This document shows positions 55,103-64,000 of a stretch of DNA of 64,000 bases, piece by piece; position 1 is the first letter of the stretch, and every line of letters starts with the position of its first letter. The stretch is taken from contig CM075760.1 in the NCBI GenBank assembly GCA_037974335.1, positions 43,652,103-43,716,102 of the forward strand, written 5' to 3'. Made by a program: the position numbers and the translations under genes. The notes beneath the pieces were generated by a model. It did not search any database and was not told the origin of the DNA. It saw nothing but the letters and a program-made list of their open reading frames with translations. Origin of the DNA: Prionace glauca (lineage: Eukaryota > Chordata > Chondrichthyes > Carcharhiniformes > Carcharhinidae).

Positions 55103-55145
55103 ATGTCCCCTTGTTCCTTACTGGTAATAATGGTCTTGTTGTCTG
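55103..55145 (+). pseudogene. Leader exon of the 55.5-kb V pseudogene
   Basis: MSPCSLLVIMVLLS then donor G|GTGAGA, phase 1. Clearly homologous to the leader of the 42.2-kb V segment. Confidence 0.8.
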
Positions 55146-55147
55146 GT

Positions 55148-55283
55148 GAGACACCTGATGAAGGGGAAAACACCGAAAGCTTTTGGCGTTTTCTACCAAA
55201 TAAACTTGTTGGACTTTAACCTGGTGTTGTGAGACTTCTTACTGTGTTTACCCCAGTCCAACGCCGGTATCTCCACATCGAGT
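55148..55283 (+). mobile_element. Penelope-type 3' end in a V intron
   Basis: Order cacctgatgaagg, cgaaagcttttgg, ttggactttaacctggtgtt, ccagtccaacgccggtatct. It starts within 3 bp of the donor. Confidence 0.8.
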
Positions 55284-55359
55284 CTCTGTTCAGTCAATGT
55301 CTTATCCAGGAATTGTGTTTAATTTCTGACTTTTGGAATACTCTGTGTTTGTGTTATAG

Positions 55360-55649
55360 GAACCATGAACGATGATTCCTTGTTCCAGGTTCCTTCTGAA
55401 TTAACAATTCAGGAAGGACAGAGCACAATACCGGAGTGTCGTCAGTCAATAACCAACCGTGAACCATCTCTGTTCTGATACGTCCAGTAAACCGGAAAAG
55501 GTCCGAAATATTCAATGAGGATAAAGCGCGGGAGATTCGTCTCAAGAGCCAGGCTTCCTGCTGTTTGCACAAAGGAAACAAAACTGCTCTCTTAAATAAG
55601 CCAGGGCTCTTCACTCCGACAGCGCTGTGTATTTCTGTGCCATTGAATC
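55360..55649 (+). pseudogene. V segment pseudogene (55.5 kb)
   Basis: After acceptor TGTGTTATAG the frame reads NDDSLFQVPSELTIQEGQ then PEC (first-cysteine region). The WYRQ area holds stops (SLF*YVQ*TGKGP) and a frameshift precedes the end, where another frame reads SALYFC-like sequence (cgacagcgctgtgtatttct). Same family as the 42.2-kb V segment. Confidence 0.85.
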
Positions 55650-55689
55650 CACACTGCGGCAGAGATAGAGCGGTTCCCGGACAAAACCT
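55650..55689 (+). promoter_or_regulatory. Recombination signal, 24-bp spacer
   Basis: Heptamer CACACTG 55650-55656, spacer 24, nonamer ACAAAACCT 55681-55689 (or 23 with GACAAAACC). Confidence 0.7.
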
Positions 55690-55712
55690 CACACTGGGGT
55701 TCTAGAAAGGTA

Positions 55713-55727
55713 CCACCAGAGGGTGCT
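55713..55727 (+). promoter_or_regulatory. CTCF-core-like motif after the 55.5-kb V pseudogene
   Basis: CCACCAGAGGGTGCT, one mismatch to the core, 23 bp beyond the nonamer. Confidence 0.5.
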
Positions 55728-56506
55728 CTCGCACCGATAAACAGAAAGAATAATTCACTCTCCACTCAGAGAGACGCAGGTGCCTTCCTGAAATATCAGA
55801 ACAAAACACAACCTCAACAAGAGATAAGGAACATTTGAGGAATTGCATTGGTTAATTTCAACTCGTAGTTGGACTATCGCTGACCTTCTTAAATGTATTT
55901 GATCTCTTTGGTTTAGTAATTGTCATTTGATCCAGTTCCGGTGTCTGTCTAATATTCAGCAACTCAATCCCCATCAGGTTTTGAAGCCTTTTTCTGGCGA
56001 CCTGTGGTCTGGGTTTATTTGATCCGACAAGAGTTTTGCAGCTTCAGAGGAAGTGTATAATCAATGAAGAGATTTCACAAGGAAGCGACTGTGATCTTTA
56101 AAACAAACATTGAGAATAGAATTCCCCGAATGACCAGTGAACTACAGAATGTTTCCTTAATGCTGGAATGTTTTTGTTAATATGAGCAAGCCGGAATTTG
56201 CAGCTGCCAATTTACAGAGCAGGGTTTCACTTCCACAATCCCATCTGGAAAAGTGCAGCCGTTCCCCTATCGAGGTGGTGAAAGCAGTCCAGCTCGAGGT
56301 GTTTCCTTAAATATCAGCCAACTCACCACTGACTGATCTCACAGACTCAAAGAGGCACGATGACTGAAGTGGCCGGATACTGGAAACACTTGGGTGAAGG
56401 CTGATCCCAGGTTAATGAGGATTCTTGCCTGGCTGACTGTTACATTGTGCCTGCATCTGCCCACGATTCTGTGGAGCAGACACGGTTTCAACCGATAGTT
56501 CAAGGC
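55728..56506. repeat. Shared flank between convergent V segments, second copy
   Basis: Matches 29200-29800 (see the 28.99-30.54 kb unit). No gene. Confidence 0.65.
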
Positions 56507-56545
56507 AGGTTTTGTACAACAGTCAGACTGCTTTCCATGACGATG
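56507..56545 (-). promoter_or_regulatory. Decayed recombination signal, 23-bp spacer
   Basis: Minus strand heptamer CATCGTC (56539-56545), spacer 23, nonamer ACAAAACCT (56507-56515). Confidence 0.65.
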
Positions 56546-57015
56546 AGGCTGAAAGCGCAGTGATACACGGCAGCGTCAGTCAGCTGCAGACCAGAGATAG
56601 TCAAACTGGTGAATTTACTCTACGTCTGAAGGTCTCCAGGGAAACGGTTTTCAACAAGATTTGTTATATCTTCAACAAATATCTAATTTTCCCTCAATAT
56701 AAATAGACGCTGTTTCTCTGAGTGTTGCCGGTATCAGGATAAAATGTAGTTGATCATTGTAATATCATAGGTACAGGTTAAACTCAATGTTTCTTCTTTC
56801 GTCTTTCATCCTGAGGATAGCGACAGAGTGACAGAATCTCCATGACTCAGGTCTGAAAAACCTGCTCAAACAGAAATAAATCAGACCGATTGAATACTTA
56901 AAATTTCATTTTAAATCACGTTTGTAAAATTAAAGTAAATATGAAATGTGTTTGGTTCACAAATACTTGTTATGAATATTCTCCAAACAGCCCAAATGTT
57001 GAGCACTTCCTTTGC
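56546..57015 (-). pseudogene. V segment pseudogene (56.6 kb)
   Basis: The V exon, 56546-56852, follows acceptor TTTTTCAG and starts LSHGDSVT, with frameshifts in frameworks 1 and 2; the end reads LTDAAVYHCAFS. The leader near 56960-57015 resembles that of the 30.1-kb V segment (ctgtttggagaatattcat) but has lost its ATG and donor. Clear paralogue of the 30.1-kb V segment. Confidence 0.82.
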
Positions 57016-57505
57016 CTGTTCTGTAAAACGGCAATTGGATATTTGAAAACATCCGTTTCAAACTTCACCCTGTATATTTTGCCTCGGGATGCTCTCACTG
57101 CATTTCCCTGTGTCCGCAGTGGTGCTGTGGGGTTAGTAGCTGGTGAGCCGGCAGCCAGTGAATGGATTCACCCTGAGCTGGGTTCAGTCAGTGTTCTGAT
57201 AGGGAGAATGGTTTCCTAGTTAGACACGTGGGGCGAGATTTGTAACCGGAAACATGGGGTTACCGATGGGGTTTATTTATTCCGGTTTCAATTCTCCATC
57301 TCTGATTCCAGTAGAATCGACATCCGTGAGCGGATAAAGCTCGAGTCTCAGCTTCTTTCATCAGCTCAACAGAGAGACGCCACAGTTACAACTGGAGCTG
57401 GTTTTTGGCTCCTTGTTATTTCGTGTGAATATTATATACATATCCTAATTCTAAATTGAACTCCTTGGACAATTGCTTGAGCAGGAATTTCATATGATCT
57501 GAAAA

Positions 57506-57838
57506 ATGTTTCGAATTTACAGATTCTCTTTGCTGCTTTTCACTCTGATCTTCACGGGAGTGACTGGAGCAGATGAGGTGATGCAGCTCCCTCGGTGGGA
57601 GGTTGTCAGCGAAGAGGAAACCATATCCATCAACTGCACCACCACCACTGCGTTTACCAGCTTGTCTTGGTACAGACAGTCCCCGAATCAGCCACCCCAG
57701 CATTTGGTGACGGCCAGAAGAGAAACCGATCAAAGCGGGAGGATCACTGCCTCAATCGGGGGAGGCTCCAAATTCAGTGCCCTGACTGTGAGAGACGCCA
57801 GAGTTACAGACACCGCCACCTATCTCTGTGCCGTGAGC
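57506..57838 (+). CDS. TCR V segment (57.5 kb), second family, leader intron unclear
   Basis: A single open frame reads MFRIYRFSLLLFTLIFTGVT (signal-like), then GADEVMQLPRWEVVSEEE, first cysteine in SINC, SLSWYRQSPNQPPQHLV, SGRITASIGGGSKF, VTDTATYLCAVS, directly to the heptamer. Either the leader is intronless, or the pyrimidine-rich stretch is really an intron ending GGAGCAG before ATGAGG (57575, phase 1) and the true leader lies upstream; I found none. Related to the 60.7-kb V segment by DTATY.CA and the short CDR2. TRDV or TRAV assignment open. Confidence 0.82.
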
Positions 57839-57876
57839 CACAGTGTAACAAACACGGGGGGTCCCATACAAAAACC
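57839..57876 (+). promoter_or_regulatory. Recombination signal, 22-bp spacer
   Basis: Heptamer CACAGTG 57839-57845, spacer 22, nonamer ACAAAAACC 57868-57876. Confidence 0.85.
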
Positions 57877-58226
57877 TCCATCGACTGTGAGATCCACTCT
57901 GTGTGTCTGCAATGTCGGCAGAGTGAGTGATGGGATTATTTAAAAATAGTCAAAAAAGGAAATGAACGCAACTGAAAACAAAATATAGACTCTAATTATT
58001 AAAATTCTGTCAGAAATGAAGAGAGTTGAAAACAGAAATGGTGACGAGGAAAGAGGGAGCATGTAAACTAGACTGAGTGATTGGAAAACAGGACAGAGGA
58101 AATTTAAGTCATCGTAGACGGAGTGGACAGAAAAAGAGGAAAGTGTTGAAACAGAGATCAATATTGAAAAGAACCGAGTATAATAGACAGAGTCAAAATC
58201 AGGTGATATCATAAATAAAGAGAGAA

Positions 58227-58330
58227 TGGCCTTGTGGTATTATCGCGAGACGATTAATCCAGTAACTCAGTTAATGTTCAAGAGGCCCGGAATTCAGAAT
58301 TTACTGATGACCATGAAACCATTGTTCCGT
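58227..58330 (+). mobile_element. SINE-like repeat (second family), partial
   Basis: Contains gattaatccagtaactcag and ctgatgaccatgaaaccatt, as at 16610-16900. 57944-58226 and 58331-58561 show nothing else. Confidence 0.55.
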
Positions 58331-58561
58331 TGGTATATTTGTCAGACTTATCAGTCGTGGATTTGTGGGCATATGAAAGCAAGATTCATCCGTCTACTCG
58401 CCTGAACAGGAAACGACACAAATGCTCTGGTATCAATACAAAACATCAAATGCAACAAATTCAAAATAATGAGAAAGGCATCAGAGGCAGTCGCAGTATC
58501 ATTAAAGTAATAAAACCTACAATAATCTGCTACACAAAATTCCCGCACTATCACGCAGCAA

Positions 58562-58890
58562 TGTTAACAACATTGAGAGTGGCTTTTTCACAGATGAGAT
58601 CCCAAGACCTCATCTTTCACTAAAAGGTGGAGAACAGTGAGTTCACCTTGTCACAGGTGACAACTGGAGTTACAGGAAATATCTTCACACCACAAACCAC
58701 AGAGTGTTTAGGAGAAGGGTCTATATGTGAATTTCAGACGCTCAGGCGTAGAAACAGGTCTTCTGGACCACAAGGTCTGGGATCCAACCCCACTTCGGTG
58801 TTTTATGACTACAGAAGCAGTGTTTCCGGGCCAGTCACACAAGTGGATTATCAGCTTGGAATTTGTTTACAATACGCCCAATGACAGGTA
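58562..58890 (+). repeat. Three-copy repeat block, copy B
   Basis: Homologous to 40680-41470 (without its SINE) and, inverted, 51480-51830. 58891-59934 shows nothing recognised apart from a short GT-rich run near 59180. Confidence 0.65.
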
Positions 58891-59934
58891 GTAAGAGTCG
58901 GTGAGTTCAAAGGTCACCGATCTTGCACGGGTTAATGGAAACCACAGCAGTAATTTGTCTGGTGTAATCAAGCTCCAATCTATTATAAGTCTCTGGTCAA
59001 CCAGTGCAACCTCAGTGTGTGCACCAGGAGGATGAGAAGGGAGACTTAACGAATGAACTATGGAAATAATTGCATTTCAATGTCACTGAGTAATCTGAAT
59101 AAGACGTTCAGCACAATGTTTCTAATCGAAGTGGTTCCTCAATGAATCATAAATTGAGAGACAGAGGGGGAGTGTGTGCGTGTACATGTGTGTGTGTGAG
59201 AGTGAGTTCAAAATAACTGGAAAATACCTGGACTCCTCAATCTCTTTATCCCAGGGTTACTGTGGCAACCCTGTCTGACACAGAATTAAACATTCCCACT
59301 GTTTTCTGCGTTAATAAAGTTTTTAACATCACCACAGCGACAACACCGGAAATAAGCTTCCTTGGGTTAGAAAGTACTTTCGGACATCTGAATGCTGTAA
59401 AAGGCATCAATAAATTAATATTAATAAATTCTTTCTTTCCGATTTCGACTGAAATATCATTCTAAAGATTAAATTCATTGTCCTCGTGTTTCCACGGGCC
59501 CAGTAAAGTTATTTTAATTTTCATTTTTTAAAATTTAAATCCGATTCTTTCCTGGATTGGGTAAATGAGTGGACGCCTAGGATTTCCCGGATTCTGTCTC
59601 CAGTCGGTTCAGAGATTCTTTCCGCGCCAGAGGACACAGGGCAGTCTGGCAGGAATAAGAATTCGGCAACTTCCCGAGGAAACAGCGCAGTGCTCAGTGA
59701 ATGCTGCACCGTCAGAGCTGTCAGCCTCTCGGTGACCTGTTCAATCGAGGACACCGTGTTCCTTCTCAGCTGGAGGTGACACATCACATGGTCACTGTTT
59801 CCAAGAAGAGCAGGAGGAATGTCCTGTTTGATATCTGTTCACCAATCACAATTACCGAACACTACAATATTACTGATGGAAATGACACGCTGAGTCTGAA
59901 TTAGCTGCTGTGATCTCTGCTGAATTGCTCCCTC

Positions 59935-60055
59935 GTGTCAGGGGGATTCGCGGGGTAAATATATGAGGTTAGGGGGAGAGGGTCTGGGTGGGACTGTGGT
60001 CGCTGCAGATTCAGTGGCCGAATCTCATTCTGCACTGTAGGGATTCTATGACGTT
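59935..60055 (+). mobile_element. SINE tail fragment
   Basis: Contains ggattcgcggggtaaatata and gcactgtagggattctatga. Confidence 0.65.
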
Positions 60056-60330
60056 ATAATGCTCTGACGTCAGAATGCCGGAAGTTCTGTCGCATGCGCA
60101 CTCACCTCCCCCACACTATCATTACCGAAGCTCCTTCACTGATTCACTTTGCGCTCACAGGACCCAGCGACCACTGTAGGGATTCTGTGACGTTATAATG
60201 TTCTGACGTCAGAATGCCGGATGCTGTGACGTCACAATACCGGATGCTTTGTGCATGCCCATTCTCCTCCTCCAAGCTATAAACGCTGAGCTCCCTCACT
60301 TCTTCACTTTGTGATCACAAGTGCCAGCGA
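60056..60330 (+). promoter_or_regulatory. Duplicated promoter region with CREs and TATA box before the 60.7-kb V segment
   Basis: Two imperfect tandem copies (about 60050-60175 and 60176-60330) share gacgttataatg, tctgacgtcagaatgccgga and cactttg.g.tcaca. Consensus TGACGTCA at 60065-60072, 60204-60211 and 60227-60234; TATAAA at 60278-60283, about 180 bp before the leader ATG. Confidence 0.65.
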
Positions 60331-60460
60331 CCAGGTTCTAACAGCCACAGTGGTACTGGTTTGGGGCTCGGTTTGATATCCAATAGCATTGCTTTCCCAA
60401 GAGCTTCTCTAAGCCTGGGATCTGCTGACAGCTGCGTCACATAAGTCGATAGAATCCAGC

Positions 60461-60957
60461 ATGCTTCTGAGCTTCACTTTGATGATTATTTTCCTGGATT
60501 TCTTACTATTCCCTCAGTGTAAGTGTGGTCACTATTTCTGACAGGAATGTTTCACACCTCAGCAATGTTAGGTTCTGTTAAATTGTACTCAGCTTTATTG
60601 TATTATCTCGAATTGTGAATACGATTGTACTTTATTGTGCTGCATTATAGTACGTTGTATTATTACTGCTAATGTACAATTGCAGATGCCGCTGGCAGTG
60701 AAGAGTTATCACAGTCTCCGGAGTCAGTGGTTGTTACCGAGGGAGCCACTGCATCGTTGAACTGTTCAACCACAGTAGCTGGACAGACCCTGCAATGGTA
60801 CAGACAAAATCCAGACAGAACCCTGCAGCACCTGGTGAGTGGTACCAGCGATCAGGGCAGGATCACGGCTCAATACAATTTCGCAGAGAAACACAGCGTT
60901 CTGAATGTTAGTGAAACTCGACTGACAGACACTGCCACCTATTTCTGTGCGATGAGG
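60461..60957 (+). CDS. TCR V segment (60.7 kb), second family, intact
   Basis: The leader exon 60461-60518 encodes MLLSFTLMIIFLDFLLFPQ and ends at T|GTAAGT. The V exon 60686-60957 follows acceptor ACAATTGCAG, phase 1. The V domain has SEELSQSPESVVVTEG, first cysteine in SLNC, LQWYRQNPDRTLQHLV, QGRITAQYNFAEKHSVL, and LTDTATYFCAMR to the heptamer. All core residues present; likely functional. The framework differs from the GDSVSQ group, so it is a separate V family. Confidence 0.92.
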
Positions 60958-60996
60958 CACAGTACAGCAAAGACCGTACAGGGCCGTACAAAAACC
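60958..60996 (+). promoter_or_regulatory. Recombination signal, 23-bp spacer
   Basis: Heptamer CACAGTA 60958-60964, spacer 23, nonamer ACAAAAACC 60988-60996. The last heptamer base deviates from consensus. Confidence 0.88.
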
Positions 60997-61024
60997 TGTC
61001 GCGATCAGCCGCAAAGTGAATAGC

Positions 61025-62100
61025 CTGTGTCGGGAGCTGGGACTTTAATCACTCTCTCCCTTGGATACGCACCATAATCACCCGATCAATGAAACCTCTG
61101 CCTGATTTGGAGTTTCATATCAAATCATTCATATCATATCGCTTTCATATCAAAAGAGAAGGGACAAAATACATTTAAATTCGACTGTTTTCCGTGGAAA
61201 TGTCATCTGGGGAGCACGTGTTCCATGGTGCTTCCAGATTGAAATCATCATGCTATTCGGTGAATCAATATTCGAAGGATCTTTGTCTATTTCTTGTGAT
61301 AAATCCCATTCCAGTCTATGATACATTCTACCTTTGGCTGCAGGGCAGAGTGACGCACACTGAGTCTCCAGAATCTATCGGCGGTGAAGGCTCTGGAAGG
61401 ACAGTCAGTGATTTTAAGGGACAGCCACTCCATATCTGAAAGCTTGCTGTACCTATCTATACACAGCATTATTCCGGGTATGTTACGGGAATTTTAGTGA
61501 AGAGATGGAGGCCCAGACATTGAAATATCTCCCAAGATCTCTCAGACCGGTTCGCTATTAATTTCAATGAACAAAGACTGCGATGTAACTGTTTGATAAA
61601 TAAACAAACATTTATCCCACTTTCACAGAACAGTGGACAGCGATAGATAAATATTATTTATTGCATTGATATTTGTAAAGCACCGCAAACTATAAGGGAA
61701 GAACATTCAATAGTAAATTTCAAAAAGGCATTGCCAGACCTTCAGAACGGAAAACAACACGTGGAATGCGGGGTGAAAAGAGCAATTGGGAAAGACCTTT
61801 CATGGAGCCGCAGGGAGGGGAAATTGTTTCTGATCCATTCGCACCCTTCAGTCACTATTTCTTTCTCAGTCACTTGAGCAGTAAGCAGATACAGGATAGT
61901 CACAGACTGCTGCAGGTTCAGCTGTCGCTGTTTCCTCTCCATCACCTGCGACTACCGCTGAGAACTCCGCACTTCTATCAGCTTTGAGTCTGCGGTGACC
62001 CCGGCCTCAGCTTCCTTTTGCTGCTCTCACTGTAACACCATTGTGTGTTTGTAGACATTGCTGCCGCTGGCCGATTTCTGTCATTGGTTAGATCAGAAGT
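61025..62100. other. No gene recognised
   Basis: Short chance frames only. Confidence 0.45.
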
Positions 62101-62104
62101 TCAG

Positions 62105-62237
62105 TGTTTAAGTCTATTTATTAGTGTAGCAAGTAGGCCTATATTAACACTGCAATGAAGTTACTATGAAAATCCCCTAGTCACCACATTCCGGCGCCTG
62201 TTCGAGTTCACTGAGGGAGAGTTTAGCATGGCTGATC
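62105..62237 (-). mobile_element. SINE 3' fragment, minus strand
   Basis: Contains tgaagttactatgaaaatcc and cattccggcgcctgttcg, the reverse of the SINE tail seen at 13.99 kb. 62238-62845 shows nothing recognised. Confidence 0.65.
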
Positions 62238-62845
62238 AGCGACTGGTTCAGGAGGTGGGGCGTGGTCCTGTCGGATTATTGCAGCCTTTTTAAATGAGGT
62301 GAATCTGTGTTGAAATTATTATTGAGCATTCCAAGTATTCATAACCACAGCAGACTTTGACACATTCAATGTTTCGTTCAGGAATTGCTGGCTCAGACTG
62401 AGTGGCCTTCGGCCCATCTCAATTAACGGCCCTGGAAGAACATAAAAAAGTATTTTTTTCACTGCATACTCTCTACATCTGAGATCAATGGCAACGTTAT
62501 CAGATGACACCCAATCGGCTTCAAGCTCCTTCGTTCTTCAAGTCAGCCAATGATATCGCAACTCCTTTATCTCCAATGAATCCACCTGGCGGAGGGCGAA
62601 AGGAACAAAGTGAATTTGTTCATCTCACTGCAGCGAGTTGGAATGCAATCAAACTGAACAATGACCCCGTAAAATTGAATGATTTCCCTGTAAAATTGGG
62701 TCGAGAAATGAAACTACATTTTCCAGTACTTCTTCTGGGGGTTCTAATTTTAAAAAGCTATTCTATAACGATGAGAATTCCCTGCAGTCTCTGGGGGCTG
62801 CCATTGGATCCTGCGGGATTTGAAGAGTCCAATATGGGAAGTAGA

Positions 62846-63111
62846 TAAGAACATAAGAACATAAGAAATAGGAGCAGGAGTAGGCCATCCGGCCCTTCGA
62901 GCCTGCCCCGCCATTCAATAAGATCATGGCTGATCTGTCGTGACTCAGCTCCACCTTCCCGCCCTCTCCCCATAACCCTTAATCCCTTCTCTTATCAAAA
63001 ACCCATCAACCCGTTTCTTAAAAATATTTAGCGAGGCAGCCTCCACCACTTCAACGGGCAGAGAATTCCAGAGATTCACCACCCTTTGAGTGAAGAAGTT
63101 CCTCCTCAACA
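62846..63111 (-). mobile_element. CR1-type LINE 3' end, minus strand
   Basis: Reverse tail with three taagaaca/taagaaat octamers, then the 3' UTR and NLWNSLPVEVVEAASLNIFK in reverse. Young copy. Confidence 0.88.
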
Positions 63112-63870
63112 TGAACTAAATGGTAGGGGGAAAGCGGAATATCTGTTTGATGGATTTGAGCAGAATGGGAATGTGTGTTCAGCCCACGGACTGAGTCATC
63201 ATGAGGTGATTTGATAATTAGAAATATTTATTGGTTATTTATTATATTAAAAGCAATGTTCAGAGTAGCATAATAATTAATCAGCAGAACCACAGGCTTC
63301 CTCTGAAATTGATGTCTGCATTTACATCTATTTGATTTTTTTTAAAAACGGGGTAAGCGTCCTTTCACTGCATCTTCCGATCCCAAAGTCTCTAATATCT
63401 GGAAGGACAGGGGCAGCAGACACATTGCGATATCATCATCTGCAAGTTCATCTCCAGGTCACACAACATCCTGACTTGGAAATATATCACCTTTCGATTC
63501 GCTTGCTGCGAAAATCATGCAACTCACTTTGCGAATAATATCTTTACGATTTTGTACAGTGGACAGAAGATTACAAATGTGAGGAAGAAGAAATGCAAGA
63601 AAGTGAGAAATAAAGATTTCAAAATGCAAAATAAAAAAGATACGAACAAATTGTAATTAGGTTCATAAATAAAGCGAAATGCATTTTTTCCCAACTGACT
63701 CGTATTTCCATTCGTCTATTTGCAGTGCTGAATAGTTTGAAACACAACTTTCAGAAGAAGACCCTGGAAATTCCCCATTGACGATCTTGGCTTTATTGGC
63801 GATCGAGACGGTGTACAGTTCCCTTACTCACCGTCAGAGGGCGCTGTCGTCACATATATCTCGCAGCTCC
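63112..63870. other. No gene recognised
   Basis: A CTCF-core-like CCGTCAGAGGGCGCT lies at 63831-63845, but no V end precedes it. Otherwise nothing. Confidence 0.4.
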
Positions 63871-63894
63871 CAACTGGATTTGATTGAAACAACC

Positions 63895-63978
63895 TTGTGG
63901 AGCCATTGCCCGTGGCAGTGACACCCGCAGCCTCATTTCACTGCTCAGCCTCTGATGTGCCTTACCTGTCCTACATTA
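63895..63978 (+). pseudogene. Possible V framework-1 relic at the window edge
   Basis: Reads EPLPVAVTPAASFHCSASDV then PYLS followed by a stop, resembling the first-cysteine region of a V domain (xVAVTEGxxVxLxC...). The WYRQ motif is not visible. The window ends at 64000. Confidence 0.3.
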
Positions 63979-64000
63979 TTTGAGAGGTTGCCACCGATGT

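Overview
The window looks like nuclear DNA of a cartilaginous fish, most likely a shark. It combines T-cell receptor variable (V) segments, C2H2 zinc-finger genes, vertebrate tRNA genes, and dense CR1-type LINEs, tRNA-derived SINEs and Penelope-like repeats of the kind common in elasmobranchs. The species call is inference; the gene families are read directly from the sequence.

Region 1 (1-16.4 kb) is a small zinc-finger cluster made by inverted duplication of a divergent gene pair. Two bidirectional GC-rich promoters (about 3.0-3.5 kb and 12.38-12.97 kb) are homologous to each other in opposite orientation. One serves ZNF-1 (minus strand) and a rightward relic whose finger exon is gone; the other serves ZNF-2 (minus) and ZNF-3 (plus). 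Introns are filled with LINEs, SINEs and two palindromic Penelope-type repeats with perfect target-site duplications.

Region 2 (16.4-64 kb) is a TCR V-segment cluster, most likely TRAV/TRDV. I find 16 V segments or relics plus one decayed V flank. Eight have an intact V exon (21.6, 27.3, 30.1, 42.2, 49.9, 53.0, 57.5 and 60.7 kb), and six of these also have a clear leader exon with a phase-1 splice. The others are pseudogenes or fragments, one of them split by about 2.1 kb of LINE-rich sequence. Recombination signals have 23-bp spacers (22 or 24 in three cases). V segments lie in both orientations, so some would join by inversion and others by deletion. Three intact tRNA genes (Asn, Lys, Gln), a tRNA-Glu pseudogene and a CpG-rich promoter-like island without a recognisable gene lie between them. 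No J, D or C segment was seen.

Most notable: CTCF-core-like motifs 23-25 bp beyond the recombination signal in three related V segments; CRE-like elements upstream of most V leaders; a duplicated tail-to-tail V pair; several V ghosts visible only through flanks or recombination signals; and an orphan zinc-finger promoter that may have gained a new terminal exon.
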